This document shows positions 49,020 to 63,032 of a DNA stretch of 64,000 nucleotides, in pieces (within the stretch, counting starts at the first letter, position 1; the number at the start of each line of letters is the position of its first letter). The translations under genes and the position numbers were made by a program. The stretch lies in assembly GCA_021307315.1 (NCBI GenBank), contig JAJSPD010000010.1, positions 558,001 through 622,000 of the forward strand. Reading direction: 5' to 3'. This DNA is from Bisporella sp. PMI_857. Its lineage: Eukaryota; Ascomycota; Leotiomycetes; Helotiales; Helotiaceae. Under the pieces are notes generated by a model. It did no database searches and had not been told where the DNA came from. It saw only the letters and a list, made by a program, of their open reading frames with translations.

Positions 49020-49181
49020 TTATTTGCAGCTGGAGCAGGAGCAGCTGGAGCCACAATTGCCTATGAATTTGTTTAGTTAAAAGACTACCAACAAGTGAGG
49101 GGTAAGCTGGGGGAGAAACGTACAGCTAGAGGAGCCGGAGCAGCCGCACTCGCCCTTCTTGACAATCATTGTGGTCTTCAT
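49020..49181 (-). CDS. Metallothionein
   Basis: Exons 49181-49124 and 49060-49020 give 32 residues; the 63-bp intron has a GTACGT donor, TTAACTAA branch site and CATAG acceptor and splits a Cys codon. The protein starts MKTTMIVKKGECGCSGSSSC and ends with NCGSSCSCSSCK: seven Cys in C-x-C and C-x5-C/C-x3-C spacing, the classic short fungal (Neurospora-type) copper metallothionein. It binds Cu(I) or similar ions through Cys thiolates in the cytosol, buffering and detoxifying metals. The first nine residues, before KGECGC, are longer than usual; Met5 is an alternative start and would shorten this extension. Metal-dependent induction is typical of the family, but I could not identify a response element upstream. 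Confidence 0.88.
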
Positions 49182-52100
49182 GATGAATGATTTGGTAGGT
49201 GGACTGAAGGTGAAATTAGATTTTGCTTGGATGATTTTTGTTTGTGTATTGGCTGAGGACTTTTGATGTTTTGGTGAAAAGAATAGAGTCGATGGGTGTG
49301 GAGGGGCAGGTGGTTTTATATCCTGCTTGAAGCCCCACATTTGAGTGTCCTGGCCAATCATAGGATGCGATGTTTGTGCTGGATTGAGTGTTTTGTGCTA
49401 GTTTTTGCCACCCCATAGCGGATTTAGAGTGGATCTAAGGGTCCAATGACGCCAGTCCCTGTGCATTGCTAAACCCAATCCGGCATGCTCTCGGGGAGAT
49501 CTTTTCAATATCAACAGTGGGGAAGTGGTTGATTCGAGACGCGCCTTTTGTGCTTGATACAGGCGAGAAAAAGAGATGGTGTTGTTGGCACGAGATGGCG
49601 ACCATATTCTCAGCCACCATGACCTTCCCCCGACCTTCAAGTCAAATGGGAATTCCTCTGGGTTGTGTACTTTCCGCCGTCGTCAAAAGCTTAAAGGCTT
49701 GCATCCCGTTTCACAGCATGAGCTAGACAAAATAGACTTTCGTCCGGGCAGCCTCTACCATCATTCCCGAGGTGGAAGCTGGGGGCCTTTTTACAAATAG
49801 GCTTCTCTACTGATTGAACTTTCAGGGGGCAAGATTATTTGGCTGATCATGTTCGATATATAAGCTGTGGTTTTGCCTTCCGTTTCTCTCAGATAATGTT
49901 CTTGTTTTTCTTCGTTTCTGCTCTAAGTTGGCCAATCAAAACCTGCTCAAATTCAAACCTGCTCACACAGCATCAGGAATCGTCTCATATTTCAAGCATT
50001 ACTACCTACCTTCGAATACTCTGCGAATAGTTCTGCTATAGGTCTCGTGGGGGCACCACTGATACCATTGTGTCAAGAATTCGGAAACATCCACGGAGCC
50101 AAAGTCTATGATACACGAGTGACATAGTCTGTGGCATAGTTGTAGCCAGCTGCCAATCGACCCTCAGAGGTCTCCCGCACAATCCCATGCTGACTGCATG
50201 CCCTGGAGCCCTGGACATGCCAATTATGCCACAGTATTATGTCTCCGCAGCCGATTTTGCTCTACAATAAACCCACCAACTCCACAGTTCGGATGTTCTC
50301 TTCCGCTTTGAGCAAACAGACAAGAAGAGTACCCAATCTTATTATTTTGCTAGTGGCTGTGGCTATCATAGATAGTATTTTTTGGCGACTCTTTCCTGGG
50401 AGGCAGTGGGGGAGCCGTTCACTATGCTGCAGTCAAGCATGGAAGCGATCCAGAAGCCGTGAGTTCTCTGACAAACCGATACGTATATCGAAAACGTAAT
50501 TTCGTGTTCTCCTATTGGGGCCTGGACCCAGTCCTGTTTAGCGACCTGCTCACTAAACATAGACGATGGAGGCTCTTTACAAATGCTTAAGCTGCCTTCT
50601 GCGTCACTTGTTAAACTTTAGATGTGTGTGGCACAAGCAAATCAGCAACGGTCTTCACACTCTGTTGCATGTCAATAATGCTTATATGAGTCCACTAGTT
50701 TGGTACGAGCTATTCACGAGCTGTGTTTCGCTCCGGAAAAATGGTAAAGGAGGCTCCAGGAGCTTGCTAACCCACTAGCAGGGTATACTTTCAACAGCAC
50801 TAGACGAATGATAATTGAGCTCCACAGAGATGGCCAGTATGTTGCATGTCTGCAATACGCTAATGCATACTACATACAGAGAGTTTTGTCAGTAACTTCA
50901 GCCTGCCCAACGAGAGAGCATGAGAAAGTATAATAGACTTACTGCTGTTGTAGATAGTTTCCATGATGCATCTTCCTTTCGGCGATGCTGACGCTCAAAC
51001 GCTAATAAAGAGAAGACGTAACTAGCGTATTTAAAGGTTGACCATGACAGCATTAGCGATCCAATTAAAAGCCAACTTCTAAAGCTACAAGCCAGCCTTG
51101 TTACATGCCGTTGTTGTATGTCCGCTCTCCGGAGAAATTTCGCTGCACGGTCGAATTCACATGGTATAATCTATCTTTAAATTTTCACATCGTCAGATCT
51201 CAAATTCTAAATCAGCTCATAACAGTCCAATGGGTAAGGAGTCTGATCAAGTATGAATTGTTTGTTACATGTCGCACAATTGTATTACAAATGGTATTTC
51301 ACATTTCATATGCAATAGTGAGATCGAGTTTGGCACCTCGATGTCTGGACTTTCATCTCCCTAAATGCAGCGGCTCCATTAACAAAAGTTAAGTTTCTCG
51401 CTAATGGGCCATACTAGAAAGTTAAAAATTTACTGATCGAAGCAAGATACGGGGGAATTGGCCAATGTAATATAAAGTTTCATGAGGATAGGCCATTACT
51501 GGTGCTTCAAGTCCTGTGAAGAAGAGTGATTTCAAATTATATGTCCCGCAAGCATTAAACCATCTAGCTATCCGGCTACCAGAGATGCCCATCTCTCTTC
51601 CCGACCCAGAAGCTCTAGCCAATCATCCAGCGCGTTTGACGGGATTTTATCCTCTTGTTGCATGTCGTCGCCCTAGCATCTATCTCAAATACTCGTCGAT
51701 TCCTCTCGGATTAGCAGGGTGCTAGAACCATAAGATTCTCAACTGCCGGGAGCTAAGCATCGTCCTTTCTAAACCTTAAAACCCGACGAATCGACCAATA
51801 GGATCCTACTGTCTTTTCTCTATCGAGGTTTTGACCGTTTCGTTGCACGTCGATATCTTATTTTTACCTACCGTGATTCCCCAGAATACAGCACCCGTCC
51901 AATAAGGTGCCTGCGTCGGTGTGTTTTGGATGCTTTTTTGTTGCACGTCGATGGTATATATCCTTGTCGAGCTGGAGGCAGGCAAACTCGTCCAGATCCC
52001 TACTCATCTACGACAAGATCGATAGGAGCATGACTCGAGCTACAACCACGCCAGCTCTTCAACGCCGTGAAATCATCCAATGAGCAGTTGGCCTCGCGTT

Positions 52101-55070
52101 GAAGACCTGCTTTTTTTTTTTGGCTCGCGCTGGCAAGCTAGCCTGGTTGTTCTTCCTACGGGAACTTGGATGTCCAATTAGATATTCAGATCAGAAAGAA
52201 TTGAGGTCTTTGTTGCGTATCGCTGTTTCACAAATTCAGATGACTGCCTTTTTTGGAGGATTTTGGAGTAGCATTAATTGAGTAGTTCGCTTGCTGACTT
52301 TGACCTTTCAGGCCTAGGATATGGTATGCGCCCCTGCTAAACTTTAAACCTGGAGTTTCGACCGTCCCAATCCGGCCGCGGTATCAAGGACAATGAGGTG
52401 TTCGTCCCATATCGCATTTCGGGGAGGTTAAGTGAAAAGGCAGTTGAGCGGGCTAGATCTGAGGGTCGAACCTAGTTCTATGGGGATGTTCTAGATAGTT
52501 GACATCTTGATTCTATTTAGGTTTGTTGAGCTTATGGTTAAGTTTGATACTGGGCGGTAAGTGGCTGATTTCGATTATCCGTTACGCAACCAAGAATGGG
52601 TATGTGATATGCATAGATAGCCTCCTTATCCTCCGCTCTTTAATTTTAGACAATATCAATAGATTGGCCTCAAACGCAAAAAGATCACGTGGTCACTGTT
52701 TTGTCCTCTCTAGTAAGATCGCCTTTTCCTAGCTATTGCGTCATTGTATTAAGGGAACGTAGGTATCTACATAGCGTGATATGGCTACTATAAAGGCCGG
52801 CAGCCAATGAAGGACATCAGATATTGAGTTGTGATTTTGTTACATTTCGTATATGCTGAGAAAAGGCTTATTATATCTATTCCCATACAGGATTTTGTAG
52901 TTATCACAAGGCCTCAACATTTACCAGCCTTTCGCGCTTTGGCTAGTGTAATACTGATAGCCTATCAGTTTTGTCTAGAAGTATTGCTGGCCAGAAATGA
53001 GCATGATCAACGTAGGCAAGGCTAGTTCTTATTAGTTATACAGGTAGTGCATCCTCGTAAGCAGCCTTCATGCTTTGAACTGTTTCCCCAATTTTACACT
53101 CTAATCAAGCCTGCTCGATGTGAGCAAGTAAAAGTTGATTAGTATACTCGCCTTATGTACAACTACCATGACGTACGCTTAAGGAATGAAGCTGGTAACT
53201 ACAAACGTTTTTGCAGAACAGCGGGATCATAACCAGACTACCGTCTATGATACACTCTGCGAGCTTTTGCGCTTCTGTGAATCAAATGGTTCTTTTCCAT
53301 TAGGTTTGTAGTCAGCCTATAGGAACGCTTTGAGTAAATTCGCACGGTTATCAATAATAAGGTCTTTGTTCTACTGTGAAAACTAATGGTATAGATAGCG
53401 TATTAAGACTGTGCCATTTCCTATTACGTTATGACCTTAATAATCATCATCTCTTACAAACTACATCCCATCCGCATCCGGAGACTTGACACAACAACGT
53501 TGCGAAATTCGGATTCCACAGCCATCTCAGCATGGTTTACAAGCTTAAACTCTTCATGTATGGCCAATCTATGGGAATTAGAGAATATAGAATAATATTT
53601 CTGTTGAGAAATCGTATGTACACTAACTTTACGTGACCCATGGCCAGCGAAACGTAAACCTAAGCTTCGCGTGTTTCTTCCACACTCTGCCTTATTAATA
53701 CTAATGACTTCATCTTGCGAGCCAAATCTATAGCAATTCACTAAGAAAGTAGCAGCGGCTTCTGAATCTTACTACTTACTCAGAGAATGATGGGCAGGAC
53801 AGTTGTGATTGCATATAGTGTCTGATGTATTCACGACATAATATGTGCGAAGCAGGCAGAGAATCATTGCCAATACCCTTAGAACGCTATAAATAAGTCT
53901 CATGAAATAGAGAGCGAATTACAATGAAAGGCGTACAGCTATGAAGAAGTCATGCTATGTTGCAGGTAGCTGTGAAACCGGGGATATTGAAACCGCCGGG
54001 TTAAAATGTCAAAGCTCATTGAAAATTGCTTAAGGTTTACTAAGAACTTGCCACGCTGTTAGATTTTAGCTGATAAGAAATGACTTGCTGAATAAAGTTC
54101 AGTTGCAGCTCCCAAGGCAAACATTACTTATATGTCAGCAGCCAGGACGTTAATGACCATGTGATCATCAGTGGTTGACTTTTCTAGGACATTAAAAGCA
54201 GTAGTTCTATTCCATTACTGAATCAGATGAGAGAGATTTGAGCCGCGCTTTTAGGAGCACACATCTGAATCATTTCAGGACCACGTTGAGTGTAGGCTGG
54301 AAGCAATAGCAGTGAGGCAGGAATGTGCAATCACAAGCGGCAGCCGATTCAAATCGCCCTCTTAACATTGAACAACTATGTGAGAACAATGCCTTCCATC
54401 AAGCAAAGGTTCTTTGTTCTAATCTCGATCATAGACAATGAGTCTTCGAGCCAACATAAATAAAACTAGCATGAGGGTTATCAAGCTATCATGGTATCTT
54501 CCCACGGTTATCCCAGCTCTTTCGACCGCAGCTCACCTGCATTCTGTGTCTGGTCCTGGAGAGACTTAGCCTGAAACCCGGAAGCGAAGCCGCAATAGGC
54601 ACTTTTCATTCCACAGATCTCGGCAAAAGCGTCGACAATATATTCAGAGTCATGGATTCTCTGCGCAAATAACGTAGTTCACCACTATCATAGAGCCAGA
54701 TTCGTTCGAACTTGACATCGGCTATAGGCACATACATCACAAACCGGAATCCACCATTGTTACAGCGCCGAACTTATCGGAACGGGCTATCCTACAGACA
54801 TCGAGGGCCGATCGAAGAACACCAGTGCAAGGTCAGGCTCGGCATAAGGTAAAACTGCTAGACTAGGGTTCATTAATTCAGTGGTTCTACTGATCTGGGA
54901 AATCTCTATGACACTCATCATAGCGTTGTGGGTAGGAACGGTGGTGATACGAAGGGCGACTGAAGTCTGGCCATGGATTGCGGCACCGGAGACATCATCG
55001 GGGTTGACGCGGGAATCGAGTAGTATATCTATGGTGGGGCGATGTTTTCGAGCCCTAGCTAGGACAAAAT
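49182..55070. other. Long gene-free region, AT-rich
   Basis: Nearly 6 kb with no supported gene. Open frames are all under about 95 codons and lack motifs or splice structure. The word GTTGCACGTCGAT occurs at 51842-51854 and 51940-51952, with a variant GTTGCATGTCGTC at 51657-51669, each soon after a T-rich stretch, suggesting a decayed local repeat. A 10-bp inverted repeat (CTTCAACGC / GCGTTGAAG) lies near 52065-52115. It probably represents old, mutated repeat DNA. Confidence 0.5.
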
Positions 55071-56273
55071 TTACATGTTAAGCAGATTGTACGTGAACCC
55101 TAAAACATGCTTCATGAGTCTTTCTTTATGGCTGTCTGAAACTTGATTGCCTAGCCGAGTGTTAGCAACATTCATGCTACTACGCAATAATCGACCTACC
55201 CAGGCAGTGAATTCGTCATATTTACCTTCCCAGTTCTTTTTCAACAGTTCTGTAGCAGTGAAGGCTTTGAAAAATACCTCATCCATTTCATTATCAATCT
55301 GCTTCCCGTTCAAGTCGTAGAAAGCACTGGCCAACTCGTCAACAATGTCAGGTATGGCCTTGAGGATATCCAAAACCTCATCCAAGCTTGCCACAACGGA
55401 AGTGCTAGGAGATGGAGAATCCAATTGAGGTATACGTGGAAGTGTCTTGAAGCGACGCTTGATCACAGCTTGGTACATCAGCGTCATGAGACGTAATCGC
55501 TTCTTCGAGGATTCGAGACGTGGTCGGATCTTCTCGGGATCGTCCACTGGTATATGTCTTTGAGAGCCGAATATGTTATCCAACGCATCTTGAGCAGACA
55601 GCTCCTCATCGTCATCACCGCTTCCATCCTTATTGTCTCCTACTTCTCCATCGCTTTCCTCCTCGCCCCATTCCTGAAGCTCTTCCAAAGCATCTTGTAG
55701 CAAAGCTTTATATCCTTCAACCTTCTTTATCATAATACCAGCAACTCCCAACGACTTTAGTGTCATAACTTCATCGCATGCCTTCCACACCACACCCGTG
55801 CTAGCTAAGCTACCTTTTCCTGTCGTTGCACCAGTTCCATTTTTCTGGTCCTCACTCAATATTTCGCCGTCTAATGGTATAGCCACCACAAGCGTATTCA
55901 ATTCCACGAATAGCTTCTTGGCCCTATACTGCAACTCCTGGCTTAATGCATTTGTGTATCTTGTTGAGGAGCATAACTCGATGGCAGAAGCGAGGCCAGG
56001 CAGCGGCCCAGACACAAGCTCTCGCAGCACTGTAGATATGGCAGATGGCGTAAAGGGTTTGTTGATTATAAGCAAAGAGAGCTTCGTAGAATGCGCTTTG
56101 ATAAGGCTTGCTGCATCATGTGCTAGGTCGAGGGCATTTATGCTGTTCGATTTATCATCTACATTGGAATCATCTGCATGCGAATTCTGGAGCTGGCTGA
56201 TCAACGTAGATATAGTATCTACAGCAGACTTCAAAGATGCTAGGTCCTGATCCGACTTCGTAGGTCCAGCCAT
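55071..56273 (-). CDS. GCIP / cyclin-D1-binding-protein-1-like
   Basis: Intronless, 400 residues, ATG at 56271-56273. The N-terminal half has the all-helical pattern of the Grap2/cyclin-D-interacting (GCIP) family: SLKSAVDTISTLISQL, an INALDLAHDAASLIKAHS helix, then VWKACDEVMTLKSLGVAGI. A central acidic stretch (EEESDGEVGDNKDGSGDDDEE) precedes NIFGS and a C-terminal helical domain with LDEVLDILKAIPDIVDELASA. Human GCIP is a helix-loop-helix-like cell-cycle regulator; the fungal role is uncharacterised. No signal or membrane segment. Divergent from the Arp6 gene with only 140 bases between the start codons. Confidence 0.8.
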   Translation of the reverse strand: MAGPTKSDQDLASLKSAVDTISTLISQLQNSHADDSNVDDKSNSINALDLAHDAASLIKAHSTKLSLLIINKPFTPSAISTVLRELVSGPLPGLASAIELCSSTRYTNALSQELQYRAKKLFVELNTLVVAIPLDGEILSEDQKNGTGATTGKGSLASTGVVWKACDEVMTLKSLGVAGIMIKKVEGYKALLQDALEELQEWGEEESDGEVGDNKDGSGDDDEELSAQDALDNIFGSQRHIPVDDPEKIRPRLESSKKRLRLMTLMYQAVIKRRFKTLPRIPQLDSPSPSTSVVASLDEVLDILKAIPDIVDELASAFYDLNGKQIDNEMDEVFFKAFTATELLKKNWEGKYDEFTAWVGRLLRSSMNVANTRLGNQVSDSHKERLMKHVLGFTYNLLNM

Positions 56274-56413
56274 CCTGCTGTTTGGGATATACTGAACTGT
56301 GGCTGTAGTTTAGGTTGACAAGAAAAAAAAGTTGAACGAACCCCTCCATGCGGAATTTTCCCGCCTCCACCTCACCACACCTCAAGACGCGACAACACGG
56401 TGAACAGACTTCA
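56274..56413. promoter_or_regulatory. Bidirectional promoter, GCIP-like / ARP6
   Basis: 140 bases separate the two divergent start codons. The interval must hold both 5' leaders and core promoters. An upstream in-frame ATG for Arp6 lies at 56348; if used, the spacer drops to 74 bases. No TATA box is obvious. Confidence 0.65.
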
Positions 56414-57815
56414 ATGGCGCCAGGACAACGAAAAAAGAAATCAGCTTCAGCGTTACCAAACAAGACTCTTATTCTCGACAATGGAGCGTACACGATCAAG
56501 GCTGGATTTTCATCTCCGTCTGCGACGTCGGAGCCGAAGATAATACCTAACTGTATCGCACGCGATCGTGACCGCAAAATCTATACTGGCTCAGACCTGG
56601 AGAAATGCAAAGATTTTGGAGAGATCAACTTCCGGCGGCCAGTAGAAAAAGGATACATTGTAAACTGGGAGGCGCAGAAGGAGATCTGGGAGCATGAGTT
56701 CTTTGAGGATAAAAGCCCCTTGAAGTGTGATCCTGCAGAAACTAGCTTGATACTGACGGAGGCCCCAAATGCGCTTCCACAGTTACAAATGCATTGCGAT
56801 CAGATGGTATTTGAGGAATTTGGATTTGCTAGCTATTTGAGAGCTCCTGGTAGGGTTCGCCTCTGGCAGTTGAGATTCCTTGCTAAATGGTACAGCGCCA
56901 ATATTTAGTGCCTACAACGATATACCTTCCCATTTTTTTAAAGCACCCCCCCGAGATGCTACAAAACCCCTCCTGCCAGCTGAAATCATCCTTCTGATTG
57001 ACTCAGGCTATTCACATACGACGATCACGCCTCTATTGCAAGGGAGGCCACTACAATCAGCAATTCGCCGTTTGGATATTGGCGGAAAGCTCATGACAAA
57101 CTATCTGACACGGCTTATCTCGCTCCGACAATATGATATGCGAAACGATATACACTTAGTCAACGAGATCAAAGAAGCCACAGTATATGTGTCGAGGGAC
57201 TTTAAGGCCGACATGGAGGCTACCTGGAAAGGGCCAAAGGGGGACCGGAGAGAGATATATGAGACTGCAGGAGGGATAGCAAAAGATTATGTGTTACCCG
57301 ACTACCACAAGAGCTCAAAAGGGTATGTGCGAGATCATGATCCCACAAATACGGGCAAGTTGAAAAAGATGCAAACTGGGAAACCCGCGGATGCTGCGGA
57401 AGACATTCTGACATTAAGGAGTGAGCGATTCGCTGTGCCAGAACTTCTCTTCAATCCATCCGATATCGGAATGCGTCAATCCGGTATTGCCCAACTAGTC
57501 ATGGAGAGTCTTTCTTGTTTGCCATTTGGATTGTGGCCAGGCTTTCTGGCAAATATACTTGTGGTGGGTGGAAACGCCAACATTGAAGGCTTTATATGGA
57601 GATTGCAGGTCGAGATCAGAGCGTTGGCTCCAGCAGAATGTTACGTGCGGGTGGGAAAGCCAGAGCATCCTATCATTAGTACATGGAATGGAGCAGCTGA
57701 GTTGGCAAAAGATGCCAGCTTGCTAAGCAAAATGAGTGTTACAAAACAAGAGTATGAAGAGCATGGATCTGGATGGGTTCAGAGAAAATTCAATGAGTAT
57801 GATAAGGAGATATGA
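56414..57815 (+). CDS. ARP6: Actin-related protein 6
   Basis: Exons 56414-56849 and 56896-57815 (46-bp intron, GTAGGG donor, GCTAAAT branch site, ACAG acceptor) give 451 residues. Actin-fold features are LILDNGAYTIKAGF (phosphate loop 1), VNWEAQKEIWEHEFF, LLIDSGYSHTTITPL (second phosphate loop), RLDIGGKLMTNYL and NILVVGGNANIEGF near the C-terminus. MRQSGIAQLVMESL and RALAPAECYVRVGKPEHPI match the Arp6 subfamily. In yeast, Arp6 is a core subunit of the SWR1 remodeller that deposits H2A.Z, and acts in the nucleus. The basic GQRKKKSA start suits nuclear import. An in-frame ATG at 56348 would add 22 residues; MAPGQRKKK is the likelier start. Confidence 0.9.
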
Positions 57816-58917
57816 TATTATAGAGATACCCACGAAAAGTTAGTGAATATTAAAAAAAAATCGAATCAAGGAGACTAGAATCTTCCCGTAAGTGTCTTGA
57901 CATCGTTATTTCACCTTCCATACATGGTTGAGGTGCTGCAGTTTTGATTGGACGATTATGCTCTTCAAAGACTAATCAAGCAAATGGACAAATACCTCGA
58001 TAATACTTAGAAATGACCCATAATGGTAATATAGTCCAGTCATGGTCCAATAACAGATATGTTGTCCTTGATAATGCCACGCCACGTATGGAAGCTCCTC
58101 CCTAGTTAGATAAGTCCTAGCCTGAGAAAAGTTTGTTGTCTTGAGTCGTGTGATGTAAGGTGATTGTCCTTTGCAGTGACCATATCTATTTCCAGCTACT
58201 TCTGCTCTGTTAATTTACAGAACTTAAGAATCAAGAAAGATACATGTTTAGGCGAGATCTTCCAAGTTGGGAGCTCTTTTATCGCCATTTCCCCTATGAA
58301 TGGGGTGATTTAAGCAAGAAACGCGTTTATTCCGCTGGGGAGCCAACTCCGGAAAGCCGTTGTTGCATACCGACTTCGTGGGCCAGTCAACCCCGATTCT
58401 TATCGAGGTTTGTTGACCTTGGCTTTCGAGCTTGGAATGTTTCGGTGTATGAAGAGACAGCACATCTATAGCCTCTATGTATCTCGCATCTTCTCGGTGG
58501 CGCAAAATCAAAATATTTGTAGTCTTGAAATAAGTGCCGGTTTTCAAAGTAAAGCGGACCATTGTTGTATGGTCCAGTGCCACTCGGACAATATCAAATG
58601 CCCATGTTGCCGGTGGGGGAGGAGAAAGACAAGCACAGGGCAGATGAGGTGGATATAACGCCATACCTTGTAGATTATTAGTAATAATAAATCGGTTATT
58701 GCTTACGACGGTTTCGGCCCCTTCACTCAAAAGGCGGGGTATATCGTCCGCTTCCTGAGCTCCCCCTCTTCGTACTTTCTTGCCACACAAAATACAAAGT
58801 ACAAATACCAAAACTCCGAGATATATCCTATCTTTTTGGTTGTGCCATTTTTTCTTCTTCCAACCACCAATTCCACGCAAGGAAATCAGTCAATCTCAAT
58901 AACGTCTAAACGCAATC
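57816..58917. other. Intergenic, promoter of the catalase-peroxidase
   Basis: A long minus-strand frame (58248-58880, 210 codons) overlaps the region just upstream of the KatG start. It has no domain or plausible coding pattern and is probably chance. No other gene seen. Confidence 0.5.
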
Positions 58918-61341
<2,424 letters not shown>

Positions 61342-63032
61342 GGCACTTTCTTAGTCAAAAGGCCCTCCATTCTTATATAGCTAGCGTTGGTGGTTTGCGT
61401 GGCCCATAAGCTAAATTGATTAAATTTCAACATTAAAATTTATGGCATTTCCTGCGATTTGTAGTTGAAGTGAGATGGCTTTTACAAAGAGATGAAATCA
61501 GTACAGAAGGTTTTGTTATACACCCCCAAAAAAACTGTGTAAACATAATAAATTAGGGGTGATGTTTAGCGTCATCACGTGATGATAGAATAGGGGTGGT
61601 AATTGTCTTTTTCGACCCTCATCATTCTTTTTGTTTAGTCAACGGTCCAGGTTGATCCAGTTACCATCAATATTTATTTTTAGAGGTCTTTGCCTTGATC
61701 CTAATACATCAATCTACAAAGGCTATGAATACACGCTCCCACAAGAACCTGAGCTCGCCCTCCTGTCAGGCAACCAAAGGCTCAAAAATGCTTTCTCTCA
61801 ACTTCTTTGCCTGACTTAGTCTATTAGTGAGGTAGTTACCCCTTTTCTAGGCACCCCTTCTCATGGCAGGAACAGCCCAGAGGCGTGCATACAGAGCTGA
61901 GGTATCACAGCGTGTCACAGCCAAAAACCTCTACAAATGGTAGCGCCAGCAAGCCTCAATATGCATCGTCCTGAAAATCCTAAACTCCTCCAATCATACG
62001 GCTTAAGCCCTGGAGGAGTGTCTGATTGGGGACGAGGCGCTACCTAAGCACGTGACAATTGTTGATCAGATTTATACTCAGCCGCACTTTCTGGTGCGGC
62101 AAAGAGCATTCGAAGGTGGGTTATGGATTGTTAACCTTAGAAGGCTGAGTTTGATCAAGATTGCACCGCCTCCAAAGGTTCTCTATATACCTTCACCCTC
62201 CTCTTCTTCACTATCTATCTTCAATGTTGCCATTCTCTTGCACTTTTTTGGTTGCCAGCATGGAGCATGAAACCGGCACCGACCGCCGATGAAATTTCAA
62301 ATCTGCCTACCGATGGCTTGAAAATGGCTTGCCATCATTGGTGTGAGCTCAACAAAATCGCTATCATCCCCCGTCTGATTCAGGACTTGGACTCGCTCCG
62401 GGATTCCGAGCGCTGCTGGCTCATCATGGTATCTTTGGCATACCCAGCAAACCAGCTTTTTGTGTAAAGCTATTTCGGTCCTCCAACCAGTGCAAGGTAT
62501 GCGGCAGAAGCCGTCGTCATCTGCTGTCGTGATGTCCCAAGAGCTAAAGCTTACGAATAGGAGTTTCTTGAATCTGGGTTGGCAGAGACCAGAAGTACAC
62601 ACGCACCATAGGCGAACCACCTTAAAGAAGAAAAAAAGGCAAACAAATTGTCCGCCTCACTTCGGTGAAGAAGGAACTAAGCGATTGTTCATATCAACAA
62701 CCTACCACAATAGCGGAAATCTTCAGAAACCCGCTACGTATTCCCCCAATGCAACGTCCTTTACAAGGGGTCCTACCAATCAAGTTGGGCATGCATCTTC
62801 CAATACATGGTGGTCGTTAAGGACCGAAATGGTGTTACCATCAGAGACACCTCAGATAGCTTAGGTGCGGCTCTGATGGACTGGCCCGTGGGGGAGGGGA
62901 GAGATAGCTATAGATCTGGCAAAAAGCCATCTTTTCGCCACTTGGAGGAGTAGATCTTCTGCGAATAGTTGCGCTTCTGATTCTGCTGGAGGGAATAGTA
63001 TATCATTTCCAATCAATTACGCATCTGGATCT
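61342..63032. other. Intergenic or upstream exons, unresolved
   Basis: Short frames at plus 62252-62467 and 62460-62864 overlap but do not join convincingly, although the first (TDGLKMACHHWCELNKI) looks protein-like and could be an upstream exon of the next gene. The frame used at 63033 stays open back to about 62875. Promoter position is unknown. Confidence 0.4.

Noticed and set aside
58248..58880. 210-codon minus-strand open frame upstream of katG
   Set aside because: No domain, no plausible homology and position over the katG promoter; probably chance.
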